64,000 nucleotides of DNA from Pohlia nutans (lineage: Eukaryota; Streptophyta; Bryopsida; Bryales; Mniaceae). Position numbers and translations under genes: made by a program. The stretch spans positions 31,897,811 to 31,961,810 of the forward strand of contig CM040085.1 of NCBI GenBank assembly GCA_022496805.1, in the 5' to 3' direction. This document shows positions 1-11,800 of this stretch, one piece after another; the stretch's first letter is position 1, and every line of letters starts with the position of its first letter. The notes under the pieces were generated by a model. That model had not been told where the DNA came from. It did not search any database and saw nothing but the letters and a program-made list of their open reading frames with translations.

Positions 1-19
1 ACCAATTCACATACAAAAA

Positions 20-490
20 ATGAAATTGCAAGTGGAGAAGGATCAGTTGGCGCATACCTGCACTGGAGGATCCAGCCGATCAAACCTCGGCGCTGGGAGC
101 TCCAAAGCAGCGGCGGTGCAGCAGTCGCTGTCGGCGCAGTCCTGTGATTCCGAAACCGACGGCACGTCGTCACCAGGGTTCTCCTCGTCCGGAACTTCGG
201 CGTATCACCCAGGGCGCTGCGACCCGCCATCGCCGCCACAGCCGCTTCTCTCCTCAGGCACAGACAGTGACGACATTTTGGTCGATAGCAGGTGCGGTGA
301 ACAACTACAAACGGGGGCGACTCTGGTTTCAAAGACGCTGCAGCAAGACTCATCCGCCACAGAGAGCGATGGCAATGACGCTGGCGGAGCAAGGGCGGGA
401 TTTAATGCTGCAAATCGAGGCCGCGCGCCTTCGGCGTTCCAGCGCGCAACGCGTGTGAGAGGGCGTGCGGGGCGTGGTGGAGCGCGTTGA
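20..490 (+). CDS. N-terminal disordered region of the piggyBac transposase (same frame, upstream of a TGA)
   Basis: This 156-codon frame starts with ATG at 20 and lies in exactly the same reading frame as the DDE region, separated from it by one TGA at 488-490. The composition is Ser/Gly/Asp rich with an acidic patch (DSDDILVD) and an Arg-rich end, as is usual for the unstructured N-terminus of piggyBac transposases. I see no domain. It could be joined to the DDE part by a small intron removing the TGA, by loss of the stop in another copy, or it may be a decayed start. The window begins only 19 bases upstream, so the true 5' end of the element is not visible. Confidence 0.5.
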   Translation: MKLQVEKDQLAHTCTGGSSRSNLGAGSSKAAAVQQSLSAQSCDSETDGTSSPGFSSSGTSAYHPGRCDPPSPPQPLLSSGTDSDDILVDSRCGEQLQTGATLVSKTLQQDSSATESDGNDAGGARAGFNAANRGRAPSAFQRATRVRGRAGRGGAR

Positions 491-538
491 GTTGGAACTC
501 GGCAACGGCAACCTGCGAGTTCAGGCGCACAACATCTC

Positions 539-2281
539 GTGTGCACAGCCTGTGGAAGCGGCGGATTTCACGCATGCAGCGCCAGTGGGGGTGACAGGAC
601 GCTGGGGTCCAAAGCCAATGTCGCTGAAGACTCCCCTGTACAAGCAGGGCAGCCCTCCAATGCAAACCCTAATTCACGAATGCGAGGGTTCCTCGTCACC
701 CACAGATCATCAGCCATGGGAAAGGAATTAGATGTTCAGTATGGGAGCCAAGATGCACAACCACTACAGACACCCATACGTCGTGCCAAACGTGGTGGGC
801 GAGCACGGTGTCGTGCAGGGCTGAGGGCTAACCGTCGAGGACGTTCAGCTGGCACACCAAAAGTTGTGGACCCATTACAAGCTGAGTTTCATAATGATAC
901 ATGGAAGAAGGACAGTTGTTCATTCCAGGAACGACCTATTCCATTTACGGGTCCCAGGCCGGGATGTCGCCATCCGTATGGAAGGGTGCCTTCAACTATG
1001 GGGTTGTTCCAAAAGTTTTGGACACCTGTTATGCAACGCCGCATTATTATAGAGACAAATAGGCATGCGTCGGCAGTCATAGACAATGTTGGGATGACAC
1101 GCGGGGGGCTTGACTGGATTCCATTAGAGTATGATGAGTGGCATGCATACTTAGCCATCTCCATGTATATGGGGGTAAAAATTGTGCCACACCGACGCCT
1201 ATATTGGTCAAGAGATGATTCCTTCTTCCAATGTCCTATCATCTCTAAGCTCATGACACGCGACCGTTTCGAGGCTATTACTAGATGCCTACATGTGGCC
1301 AATCCACATGACTATGTGGTGGACAAAGAGAGTCCCACTTATGACAAAATACACAAGATTCGATGGTTACATGATAGTGTGAGGAGCCGTTGTGAAGAGA
1401 TGTGGAACTTGAATCAACAAATTACAGTTGATGAAAGCATGGTGCGGTACAAAGGCAAATATTGCCCTATACGACAATACATGCCAAAAAAGCCGGTGAG
1501 ATTTGGTATCAAGGCATGGTCATTAGCAGATGCCGTCTCCAAGTACGTGTGGACATTTTCTGTGTATTGTGGAAAAGAAGGTGCCATTCATGATGGTGGA
1601 AGTGACATGGAGGTTGATGGTGAAGGACCATTTGAGGAGCAAAGTGGAAAGGGGGTTGGCTTACAAGGTCGGAACGTGGTTAAATATTTGACTAGGAGGC
1701 TACAAGGTCGGGGGCATATAATCACAACTGACAATTTCTTCACATCGGTGCCGCTATTTCTAGACTTATTAGGAAATGGCTTCATGGCAACCGGGACTCT
1801 AAGAGCGGATAGAAAGTATGTCCCAAGAGAAATGTGGAGCAAATCGGTGACAATTGATAAAGATTTGGGGTGGATCGATTGGCGCATGCATGAGAGCAAG
1901 AAAATATGTTGCATGGTTTGGAAGGACAAAAAACCCGTCCTCCTTTTATCTACTCATGCAGAACCCATACCATCGCTGGGAGAGAAAATGATGGTGGTCA
2001 GAAATGGGAAACGGGGACCGCAACAAGTAGAAACGGGACCTATGCATGTACAATACCAAAACAATATGCGCGGTGTAGATACAGCGGACCAACTTCGGGG
2101 CAACTATACATGTTTGACAAGGAGCAAGAATTGGTGGCATAGAGTGTTTTTTTTCCTGCTGGACATATGCCTTGTCAATGCCTGGATTGTATACTCAGAT
2201 TTGGTATGTACGGCACTTGGGGAGCCTCTAACTCACCTCCAATTCCACATGCAGTTGGCGGGGGAATTGGCCGAAAAGTAG
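539..2281 (+). CDS. piggyBac-family transposase, DDE catalytic domain (frame ends at an in-frame TAG)
   Basis: This frame encodes the RNase-H-like DDE core (DDE_Tnp_1_7 family) that cuts and pastes piggyBac elements at TTAA sites. Counting from the first codon of the frame, the catalytic aspartates fall at D298 (in ITVDESM), D398 (in TTDNFFTS) and D514 (in RGVDTADQ, with the conserved D517 beside it); this is the D-D-D(D) arrangement of the family. The N-terminal helical part (GLFQKFW ... YLAISMYMGV) precedes them. The codon at 539 is GTG, so it is not a credible eukaryotic start; the first ATG in frame is at 680, and the frame is open from 491. The same frame also runs upstream (20-490) behind a TGA and continues after the TAG at 2279-2281 into a cysteine-rich segment. 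Either the gene is spliced at its 5' end and decayed at the TAG, or the stops are recent. Identity as piggyBac is secure; activity is doubtful. Confidence 0.9.
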   Translation: MCTACGSGGFHACSASGGDRTLGSKANVAEDSPVQAGQPSNANPNSRMRGFLVTHRSSAMGKELDVQYGSQDAQPLQTPIRRAKRGGRARCRAGLRANRRGRSAGTPKVVDPLQAEFHNDTWKKDSCSFQERPIPFTGPRPGCRHPYGRVPSTMGLFQKFWTPVMQRRIIIETNRHASAVIDNVGMTRGGLDWIPLEYDEWHAYLAISMYMGVKIVPHRRLYWSRDDSFFQCPIISKLMTRDRFEAITRCLHVANPHDYVVDKESPTYDKIHKIRWLHDSVRSRCEEMWNLNQQITVDESMVRYKGKYCPIRQYMPKKPVRFGIKAWSLADAVSKYVWTFSVYCGKEGAIHDGGSDMEVDGEGPFEEQSGKGVGLQGRNVVKYLTRRLQGRGHIITTDNFFTSVPLFLDLLGNGFMATGTLRADRKYVPREMWSKSVTIDKDLGWIDWRMHESKKICCMVWKDKKPVLLLSTHAEPIPSLGEKMMVVRNGKRGPQQVETGPMHVQYQNNMRGVDTADQLRGNYTCLTRSKNWWHRVFFFLLDICLVNAWIVYSDLVCTALGEPLTHLQFHMQLAGELAEK

Positions 2282-2464
2282 GGCAAAAGGAAACTGTGCT
2301 ACTCTACGATTGCCCCACTTTTCCTTGGGATTCATGGACCATGGCCAGTTGGGAAGAAGCGGAAACTATGTCGGCTATGTAGACATAAATGTTCCTATAA
2401 GTGTCCTGGATATGGAGGGGCATATATGTGCAAATTTCCGTGTTATTGGACACACCATTGGTAG
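2282..2464 (+). pseudogene. Cysteine-rich (zinc-binding) C-terminal domain of piggyBac transposase, cut off by an in-frame TAG
   Basis: Reading on in the same frame past the TAG at 2279-2281 gives about 60 more codons up to a TAG at 2462-2464. It contains cysteines encoded at 2369, 2378, 2390, 2402, 2429 and 2441, spaced C-x2-C-x3-C-x3-C-x8-C-x3-C, followed by a His pair. A short Cys-rich domain at the extreme C-terminus is characteristic of piggyBac transposases and binds the element ends. Its preservation without a frameshift argues that the TAG is a single, probably young, nonsense change; readthrough is an alternative that cannot be judged here. Confidence 0.7.
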
Positions 2465-3907
2465 ATTGTGGAATAAGTGTACAGTAATAGGGAGAAGGTA
2501 TTTCAAGCTTATATATAGTATGTTTACAGTTTTAGTGTTTGGTAGGCTATAAACCCCGCTTTCTTTCCCTCCTCTACTCATCAGTTTTTTCTTCTTCTAT
2601 TTTCATATTCTCTTCAGTTCGTAGAAATTTTTTTTCCCTTTTATTCCTTCCATTCCATTTTTTTCCCTTCCATTCCCATTTCGTGACATGTCTATATGTG
2701 GTCAAAATTTTGCAAATTTGTGGTGGGTGTGGACAGTAACAAGCAAGATAAATTTGGGAAATAAATTTCACTGTCGTTCTTGAAGGGCTGAAGTGGATGC
2801 TGGAAGGGATGGGCTGCCTCTTCTGGGCAGTTCATGGCACATAAGGAAGGGGAAGCCATGCCATGGCTCACCACCTCACCTGACATGGTGGTGGGGACCC
2901 AATGGCAGTTGGGAAGCACGGCTGCAAGCACAGTTGGGAAGCACAGGTGGCAGCACGGCTGCTGTACACGCGGCAAGAACTTTTTTTCCGGGCACCAAGA
3001 CCCTGCCCTTTTTCACTGCGGGCTTTACGGCGACCGGCTCCTGAACGTGCCCCGCATGTTCAATTTCCCATGCCCGCTTCAACAACTCTCCTGTTCACGG
3101 CAGAGGCATCAAATTTTTCCTTATTTTGGTGATGGCGCACTCAATCCACAGGTACTATTCCTGGAAGGTACAGAAGGTGTAGGGACGTATTCTTGCACAG
3201 TCTCCTTCGAAGGAGGATCTTTTTTTCACTATCTTTTGACTTGTACATATATTACTGTGGCTTCACTTTTTCCGAATCTTCTGGCAATGCAAGTCAGTTT
3301 GTCATCAATCTGATCTTTATTTGAACAAGCTCAAAGGTGATTCCAGTTAACAATCCCAATATTAGTATTTTCTATGACATTCCTTTACCGTATCAGGCTC
3401 CTACATTTGCAGTGCGTACTATTCATGGTACTGCCCACTTTCTGTTTCGAGGCTATCACTCACCTAATCTGTCCTGTATCGGCGATTATACCTGTTTTTC
3501 TAATTTCTGATATGTCCTCCGTGCTCCTAACTTCAGTCACAACCTCCTGTTCTGTCGATGAACACACCACATCAGTACCCGCCTTGCAAATCCTTCTCCA
3601 CTCACAACCCCCGGTCTTAGGTCACAGACACCGATTCAGCCACAGTCAAAGGCCCGGCGTTTCAGGGTTAATGGGAGCTTATACAGTACTTTGTACAGTA
3701 AAGGAGCCAGCTACTGTAGTCAGCCAGAATTTTGTATGGTACCGGCATTATCTTGGTGAATCTACTGGGTACATTGTGAGGACGCACTGGCACAGTTGTT
3801 GTGTTCAATGCTACAGGGACTACGTAATTAGATGTACAATGCAAGCAACAATGAGAACCTGATGTGGACTACCAGCCCATGCTTATCCCATCATTCATGT
3901 CCCTTAA

Positions 3908-4710
3908 CCCTTTAGTGCCCAGGGTACTGTAGCAGACAGCTCTGGATTTCAGTGGGTTTTTCCACTGTGGTTGAGACTACCAAAAATAGAATGGGTTAAA
4001 TTAGAAAGTAACCGTACAATTCTATTCTCAACTCGAGAGCACACATTTTATTAAAATTTGAGAATCATCCGATGGTGGGATCGGAAGATTATAGTATGTA
4101 TTTGAACTGTATAATGCACGCTCAAAAACGAGATTTTGGGGGGTGTGTGACTTCAAAGTTAAATAGAATTTGAGGTAAATTTTCAAAAATAAAAGCAAAG
4201 ACGTTCAACTATGCCCTATGTCAACACCTCTCCATTGCAATCTTTCATATCAAAAATAGATTCACACATAATTATTGCGAGATTTATAAGTGAAAGTGAC
4301 TTGTCCATGTACGGTTTTGGACAAAATTTTATACGTTGAAAATTGACAGGAGTGGGTACATTAGTCAAGATCGGATTACACACACTAATGGAAGATGAAG
4401 AAGAGAACACAATCCAAAAAAATAAAACAAGATAACAAACTTCCAAACACAAGAAATACTACACAATACATATGTTGTATTTGTAAGTATTTACTGTATT
4501 TTCAAGTATTTGCAGTATTTTTGCGTTTTGTTGATAGGTATTTTGATAGCTGTACAATTCCAAATTGAAAATTTCTTTTTCTGGAAGGTACGTAATGTAT
4601 GTGCGCAAATCTGAACTTCAAAGCTGAAGTTCCAATTCTTCACGGATTCTCTGCTATTTGCATTTCGGACGTTGTAGTGACCATAATGTGGTTTGCTAGG
4701 CACTAAAGGG
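3908..4710. mobile_element. TTAA-flanked non-autonomous piggyBac-like element, family 1
   Basis: The element starts CCCTTTAGTGCCC and ends with GGCACTAAAGGG, inverted repeats of about 12 bp, and is flanked by TTAA at 3904-3907 and 4711-4714. TTAA duplication and CCC-starting ends are hallmarks of the piggyBac superfamily. It holds no coding capacity. Its interior matches a block at about 42650-43624 (same orientation) and a reversed block at 13460-13880. Confidence 0.75.
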
Positions 4711-4714
4711 TTAA

Positions 4715-5258
4715 CCCTTTACTGCCCACATACACCACCCATTTCAAAGACGTGTTATAAGATGATTGATGAATCACAGAAATGGAGTTGATATATAACG
4801 AAAAGTTGTAAATCTCAATATGTAGCTCACATCTGTATGGTTGAATTTGTCATATTTTATTATTATTAATAGTTTTAAATCAATTTTGCAAAGTTTTCTT
4901 CTGAAATTCACTTTGAAATCCCAAATTAATAAATTTTAATTATAAAATTATAAAAAAATAGAAATAATATGCACTATGAGATGGTATAATTTCCATTATT
5001 TGATTCTATTTATTTTGGAAAATCATTGTTACGGCCTCACTTATTGAACTAAGAATGAAACTTGACATAAACCAATTTTGTCATTTAAAAAATAAAATCA
5101 CAAGATCTTATTTTGAAGATCCATACCGTACAAATGGTAGTCAATTAGCACAAGAACAAAGGAAAATTTGGATGAATGAAAAACTGCACGAGATGTAGTC
5201 AAGAGAAGACTTACAATCTCTTCATTATTCATTATATGGACGTATGCGCGTCATAGGG
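4715..5258. mobile_element. TTAA-flanked AT-rich element abutting the previous one
   Basis: It begins CCCTTTACTGCCCACATAC directly after the shared TTAA at 4711-4714 and ends ATGCGCGTCATAGGG before TTAA at 5259-5262. The two ends match only partly when one is reversed, so it is an older or imperfect copy. It has no open frame of note. Confidence 0.5.
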
Positions 5259-5262
5259 TTAA

Positions 5263-6202
5263 TCCTTTACTGATCAGATGATCAGGACATCCAAAATGAA
5301 ATTAGTTCATGATCTGTGACAAATTGGAATTTTGTCTCTGAAGTTCATATTTACGACAATGATTACACACCTTATCCTAAAAACTGGTTGTCATTCGGAT
5401 ATTTACAGCTCCTACAATTCATGAATATAAATCCCTAATTTCATGGACCAAGACCATATTCGTTAAATTGAGACTTTTCACAAATTTTGAGACAAAATGC
5501 TAGTTATTCAAAAATTCATTTTAAAAATAATAATTGAAACCAAAAAAATAAAATGCTCAAATAGTGATTCTATAATAAAATTCTAAAAGTTGGTGTTGTT
5601 AAATATTTATAAAAAAAATACTAGTAAAGAGATAAAACAATTTATCTTTGGATCGAAGATAAAAATGAGACTGCGAAAAGTCTCAATATAACAAATATGG
5701 TCTTTACCGGTAATACATTGATATACATCAATACATGATACATTACATCACTTGTGTGTGAATGATACATTACATTCACTTTTTTAGTGGCAATGAATAC
5801 GGCTCGCTAACAATGTTGACATCCAAATTTGTCCTATGTCCTAACACTCCTTGACTTTCACACTTAGCTCTTGCAAGACACCCAGGGTATGTCATTTGAT
5901 GACATGGGGGGAAACTTCTATACATATCGACATTCTAAGTGACAACACCACTCGCCACTGGCACTAATGCTATTAATAGACGTCGAACTCTTCACTAAAT
6001 CGTTAATAATCTCATTGCGGGACTCATTATATAGAACTTACTACTCGGCATCCAAGGTTGTCACCTAGTGTGGACTGAGACATCTCCTAACTGTTGTCAA
6101 GAGGTGCATCTCAACACCTCACAATGCCAAAGGTGGAGGAGTGAGGCTGCATCACTAGCCTCACTCCTTGAGAGCCACTGTGGCTCACCTTGGCACCATT
6201 CG
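5263..6202. other. AT-rich intergenic stretch, no gene seen
   Basis: It opens with TCCTTTACTGATCAG next to the TTAA at 5259-5262, which may be one end of another TTAA element whose other end I cannot find. Around 5715-5790 the word ATACATTACAT recurs several times. Nothing coding is supported. Confidence 0.4.
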
Positions 6203-6385
6203 CACTACAAAGAGAAGGCGTCGCTTTTCACTCCTTTTGTGATTCAAACGGTGCCACTTCGCACTCACCAATTTTTTGGTTGGATTTGGTTGAGTGCGAT
6301 TCATCATGTAGGACAAACATGTACAGTGGAAAGCGACAATGAATAGGATCCTCCAAAGTGAGGAACGACGCCTTTGCTTGTAGTG
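6203..6385. mobile_element. CACTA-type MITE (family C), 183 bp
   Basis: The ends read CACTACAAAGAGAAGGCGTCG-like on the left and CGACGCCTTTGCTTGTAGTG on the right, an inverted pair beginning with CACTA. The flanking triplets are tcg and ttg, so the duplication is imperfect. A sister copy is at 27340-27503. Confidence 0.7.
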
Positions 6386-6717
6386 TTGGGAATAAAGAGG
6401 GAGACCACTTCTTAACAATACTCTCTGCAGTTTTGGTTGCCAACTTTGAAGAGTCGTAACTTTTGACTCACAACTTCGACTCACAACTTCCATGCACACG
6501 TTCTTTGAATTCATGGGTGCGTGCTCTCACAAGGTTTCTGACATTGCATGTATGGCATGTGCTCCCATTGTATTTTTATACAAAACGCTATTTCTTGCTG
6601 TTCATTTGGAACACCTCTTGATTTCTTCACCTTGTCTTTTACGAGATTTGGGACATCACTCTTAGGATTCCCCTTGCACACCATGATGTTTGAGCATCCT
6701 TTTGAAAGACTACATAA

Positions 6718-7133
6718 GAGCAAGTCCAGCAGTTCGAGACCAAATATGTCCGCCAAGCATTAATTTGAGGGTCATTTTTAACTTAGAGGAATGTTATACA
6801 AGAAGTAGCCCAACAACATTCCTTGTGCAAACACCAAGGCAACTAATAAAACAAAGATTTGATGAAAGTAACTTGATGACCTTGAAGCAAGGGCCGGTGA
6901 ATAGTCTTCAAGCTCGTTATTTAATTGTTGATTGAGCAAAGATACTTGCATGGTGTGAGAAATTTGTTTGCGCCAAAGCTTCTGTAGATGGCGGGGAAAT
7001 CTCAAACTTTGACTCCAAAAACTATTTTTTAGTGTTAGTGGGTAGTTGCTGGGCCAAACTTCGAAGCAAGTGGAGATGACTACACCAAATCTTGGCGTTG
7101 GTCCCTCCAAAACACCTGCTGCTGGGCATGCTC
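6718..7133 (+). mobile_element. PIF/Harbinger-like MITE (family F), 416 bp
   Basis: It starts GAGCAAGTCCAGCAG, ends GCTGGGCATGCTC, and is flanked by TAA on both sides, the TWA target duplication typical of PIF/Harbinger elements. Closely similar copies lie at 39710-40122 (same orientation) and 40527-40941 (opposite orientation). Confidence 0.75.
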
Positions 7134-8831
7134 TAAGTGATCAGTTTTACACTTTCAAATGACTATAATTTACAATTTCTTAAAACATTCAACATCCTCC
7201 TTTTCAATTAGTTTATGTCGAAACCAACCATGCCATAGGGTAAATTTATTCATAGATTTAGTTACTAATTTTATCAATATTGAAAAAAAACATACTGTAT
7301 CTGACCAAAAAAAATAAAAATTCTGTTAAGGATCAATATTAGACAAATAAAGACGTTGGTCAACGACACTCACTAGATTGGTATGACCAGCTGAGATTCT
7401 ATTTGCCATGTGCAAAGTCAGCAAGTGGCAGGACCCAAGAGCGCTGTCAGCTGAAATCAGCCCAACTGGACAACAGCGACCCCTATCACCGCCAGCTGGA
7501 CAAAAACGAGTACCCGACAACGAAATCATCCCACGAAACCCCCTTCATTCATCCAGATCAACTAAAAACATCCATTCAACGCATCGTTCCGTCGATCGAT
7601 TCCACGTAGAGCGTGTCGCCTTTCTTTCGTCCAACGGTCGCCGACCGCCCTCAACGGCCGCTGACCGATTGCTTCTGTGCAGAGCCTCTTTGCGCCGTGC
7701 TGCTGCAGTTTGTCTGTTTTCTCAGTCCGGCCGGACGATCACCAATTCCTCTGTTTCTTGGATCATGGCGTACCAGATTAGAATCGATGAATTTGCGTTG
7801 CTCAGGCTTTATCTTCACGGATTGCTTTGCTCTGAAGCTAGCTGGCCGTGCAGGCACTTTGGCGAAGTAGCGGTGTCAGATCAATTTCCATGAGGGTGCC
7901 ACGGAGTTAATTGATCTTGAATCCCTTTCACATTTTCACTGCTATCCTGGTGATGTGCGGGACGACCTTGCGATTTTTTGGATGTGTGTGTGAGTCGCCA
8001 ATTCAATTCAGCTTCTCGTCACAGGTTTTGCAATTGTGGTGTACTAAGAGATTTATTGAACATATGCAGCGCCAGGGTTTGCGTGTACGGTACTGTCGTC
8101 CATGTCTTCTAGGTTAGCCATTGATTGATTACTTTTAATCTTCCTTTTCGATTCTTGTAAGAGTGACTTCAGCTATTAAAACATTCGGTGCATTTCATTA
8201 CTCATGAGTTAAATGCCCCGAATTAGCTACAGTATGTAGGAGTTTGTAGGAATCAGGTGGTGATGGTATGCTATGAAATAGGATCCTATTCCCGTGACTC
8301 TTAGTTGCTCTTTTCTTTGATTAGCAAACCAAGAACAACTGCCACAAAAAGATTCAAATAATACATTTTCTTTCGATACTTTATGAATAAGTTATGACTT
8401 CCAGTAGAATTTTCTTCTTCAGCTGTTGTACGTTGTCATGTTCACTACACTCTAAACATGAACTTCTCATATATGTTTACTCATTAGTAACAGAACTGGG
8501 CATGCAATTGCAAAACTGTGATTCTTCAACTGTTGTATATGCACTAAATTCTCTTCTCAGTTCACTGTTAGTAGAGACCATGCATAATCTTTAGTAAGCG
8601 ACCAATGCATACCTTCTTCCATGTCTCCCACATAACATGAGCTCAAGATTGTGCACAAGAAAATGTAGATTTGTTTTCCAAAGTATGACCTACTGACAGA
8701 ATTGGGATGGGTTCACAGGAGTATGCATTGGTTACTCGGTACAAAGCTTGAATGCTGATGAACGAGTTTGTGTTGAGAACATCGATGTGAGGAGTTGAAT
8801 TGATCACAAAGATTGAAGGAAGAAGGTTGAG
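7134..8831 (+). other. Upstream region of the OSCA gene, possible 5' leader with intron
   Basis: The part from about 7400 to 7890 is richer in G+C than its surroundings and has no repeat match in the window, as expected of a non-coding first exon, but no conserved protein is encoded. From 7900 to 8790 the sequence is AT-rich and looks intronic. The last stretch before the start codon (about 8790-8831) is purine-rich and leads into a good plant context, GAGATGGCG. No transcription start can be placed from sequence alone. Confidence 0.35.
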
Positions 8832-11800
8832 ATGGCGACGTTGCGGGACATTGGGGTGTCTGCATTGATCAACGTGGGGCTGACGATTCTGTTCCTGCTG
8901 GGGTTCGTGGTGCTGAGTGTGCAACCTGTGAATGACCGGGTCTACTACCCCAAGCTGTACATCAAGGGCGTGCGCAAGGGCCGGCCCCGAGCCTCACCGC
9001 GGCAGCTCAAGGCCATGGAGAAGTACGTCAACCTGGAGTGCTGGCAGTACCTGCGTGTCTTCCAGTGGGCCAAGTCCGCCCTGCGCAAGACCGAGGACGA
9101 CATCATCCAGCACGCGGGCCTCGACTCGGCCGTGTTCCTCCGCATCTTCTCAGTCGGGTCAGTGCCATTTCTTCTTGGGATTTCTTGTCGTTCTGGTTGT
9201 ACTGTACTTGAAGGAATTCTGTGACATGGAGTTTCCAATGAATCAAGTGACACGGATTCTGCATTGCTCTTTCAATACAGACATGTCAAGTAAAGGCATG
9301 TTGTTAAGAGTGGTGTTAGTGAAAATTTTAAGGATGATTTCAGATACACTTTTGAACTAGATTCACTTTTCTACTTAGTTCACTCTTTTTGTGTACAGAC
9401 TTATGCAGGGCCATTGTAAGAAACAATCGCGCAATCTCTGTTGCAGTACTTTCTCTGAGTGGCTTGATCTAAAACTAGACCTCCTCTTTGAAAGTATTAG
9501 ATGATTACAGTAACTAGATCTTTCAAAACATATTTCTAACTTTCAAAACATATTCTGTGACACGGGTCACGGGGTTGCCAATCAATCAAGTATCTGGCAC
9601 GGATTCTGCATTGCTATTTTTACAAGCATGTAAAGTAAAGGTATGTTGTTAAGAGTGGTGTTAGTGAAAATTTTAAGGATGAATTCAGGGACACTTTTGA
9701 CTTTGCTAAGATCGTTCTTAAGAACGAATGCAAACATACATTTATATGGAGTTTCCGAGGAGCTAGCTGCAGAGGGGGTTTTTCGTGTACAGAATTGCGT
9801 AGGGCCATTGTAGGGCCATTGTAGGTATTGGCTTGATCAAAATTCCATCTGAAGTGCACTTAGATGATTACAATAACTTTCAAAACATATTTCTACTGTG
9901 TTGGACATGGTTTCTTTTTTCCATTGGTATATTTTGCTTCTGTTTCTTGAAATGCTTTATTTCAACTTTTGTAGATATGGAGGAAGTTGCTTTTGGGCAC
10001 TTAGGAGTTAACAATTATCAGATTGTTTTTTCAGAGGGCCAGTATTTAATTAGTACAGTTATGTTTACTTACATTCTAAATTTCATCATTATTGCATTAG
10101 TACTCGTGCTAGGAAAAAGGTTTCGTGTGACGCCTTGTATCTTGTTGATACATTTCAAGACAACTACTATTGAAAAGAAGATATGAATTTGTTGTCAATG
10201 AATTGAACTTGCAGGCTGAAGATATTTGTGCCCTTGATGATTCTGGGCATGGCGATTTTAATTCCTGTGAACGTTGGAGCGGGCTCTTTGGCTGAATCGG
10301 GGACCACCGATGTGAATGCCGACACCACAGACACCAAGTTTCTGTTCAGCAGCATTGACAGACTTTCCATGTCGAATGTGCCAAATGGATCTGCAAGGTA
10401 GGTACTTCGATAAAGTGTTCTACTGACAAAATCATAACGCTCTTTAGCCATTGAAGCACGCTTTCAAGTTACATATGTTAATATAAGGGGCAATTCCACC
10501 AATCATATTGCAAGAGAGTTGGAAATTGGCCTCTCGGGCTTCACACTAGAGGCCAAAGTCCCAAGGCCGTTGCCCTCAAAAGTGCCTACATGGCAGCACT
10601 TTTTGTGAGTTTTGGAGCCAATGTGATGGCCTCTCGAGGAAGAATTGGGTCGGCCAAGAATGGAAACCCAATTCTCCCTTGTGAGGCCGTCGATTTGTGT
10701 ATTTCACTATATATTTTCAGCCCAAGACTTTGGACTCTCAGCATGAATTGGGTTTGGATTGCGAAAACCTCTCGCCATAGTGTGAACCAAACCTAATAGT
10801 ATTGTTCGTGCTTGGTTCCTCTGGTTGTATATTTCACATGGGTCTCATATGTGATTCCATGTGCATTCCCTTTCTAGTTTGACCTTTCTTTTTTAGATTA
10901 ACCTACTCAAAAAGAAAGTTTAATAAGTAGCAAATTTTGAGATTTGTAGAGAAACGTTAGATTTGAAGGGAAACGTCAGGATGCAGATGCCCCAACTATG
11001 AGACCCTTGTGTTTGTATAAAGAATGGAAGAACATTGGGAGGATTGAGAGGTTTAGCCCAGGGCTAAAAATCATGTGCTAAGTGGGAAAAAAGGAGACTA
11101 ATGAGGAAAGTTTTTAGCCCCCCTCTTACTCAATTTTTTGGGAGGCTAATTGTCATAATCCATCAGTAGAATGGACATCATAGATACCCAAGATTTAGGA
11201 CATCATGGTTGATTTCAACGTATCATAGCGGTCCCTCTAAAGAATGTTATGGGGATGCGTCAATGTACATACATACAACATTTGAGAGGCATGTAGAATA
11301 ACATAACTTAGTGTATTTTGTAAAAACCAAAGGTCAATGTAATCAACCCCTAGGGGACCCTAAATCCTTATTTTTTAAAATAGAATTATGAGTGAAATGG
11401 CCTATATAGCCTAGGAATTGTTCCAATCTTATCACACACCCTACTTGCTTTGCTATGTAGGGTGTGTGATTTACAAAGGTTTGCTATTCTACGTGCTAGC
11501 CCAACATTTAGTTAGAAACAAAATTTATAATATGTGTTGATTATGTACTAGAGAACGGGCCGGAGAATGCGGATTCGGGCATTCTCCGGCCCGCTCTCTG
11601 GTGTTAAAACCACCGGGGGCCGATTCGGCTGCAGAATTGTCCGCTATAGCCAATTCTTCTCAACTTCTTTGAGTGACATTATTACACAACATTATTGGGT
11701 TGTGGATCGATCGTTGGTGCTTTTAACGTTTGTATTAGAAAATTGACAAAGTGACAATGTACAGGCTGTGGGCACATTTGGTTATGGCGTACATCTTCAC

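Larger units (their letters stand above)
1..3667 (+). mobile_element. piggyBac element carrying the transposase, left end outside the window, right end tentative
   Basis: The transposase defines the element. A candidate right terminus is at 3667, where the sequence GGCGTTTCAGGG is followed by TTAA (3668-3671). Read inward from that end it gives CCCTGAAACGCC, which resembles the CCCCTAAACG-type ends of the TTAA-flanked MITEs elsewhere in the window. The 1.2 kb between the Cys-rich domain and 3667 shows no coding signal that I trust. The left end cannot be seen, so the boundary is an inference. Confidence 0.35.

Noticed and set aside
205..665. Open frames on the minus strand and other frames over 144-731
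   Set aside because: They are shadows of the GC-rich N-terminal region of the piggyBac transposase; none has a domain.
3374..3862. 162-codon plus-strand frame
   Set aside because: Hydrophobic at the start but with no family resemblance and no splice or start context; it lies next to the tentative piggyBac end, so a chance frame is more likely.
8932..9360. 142-codon frame overlapping OSCA exon 1
   Set aside because: A frame-shifted shadow (Arg/Ser/Thr-rich) of the conserved exon 1 frame.
9833..10186. Hydrophobic 117-codon frame in OSCA intron 1
   Set aside because: It looks like membrane helices but has no match to the family, lies between proven exons, and is T-rich intron sequence.
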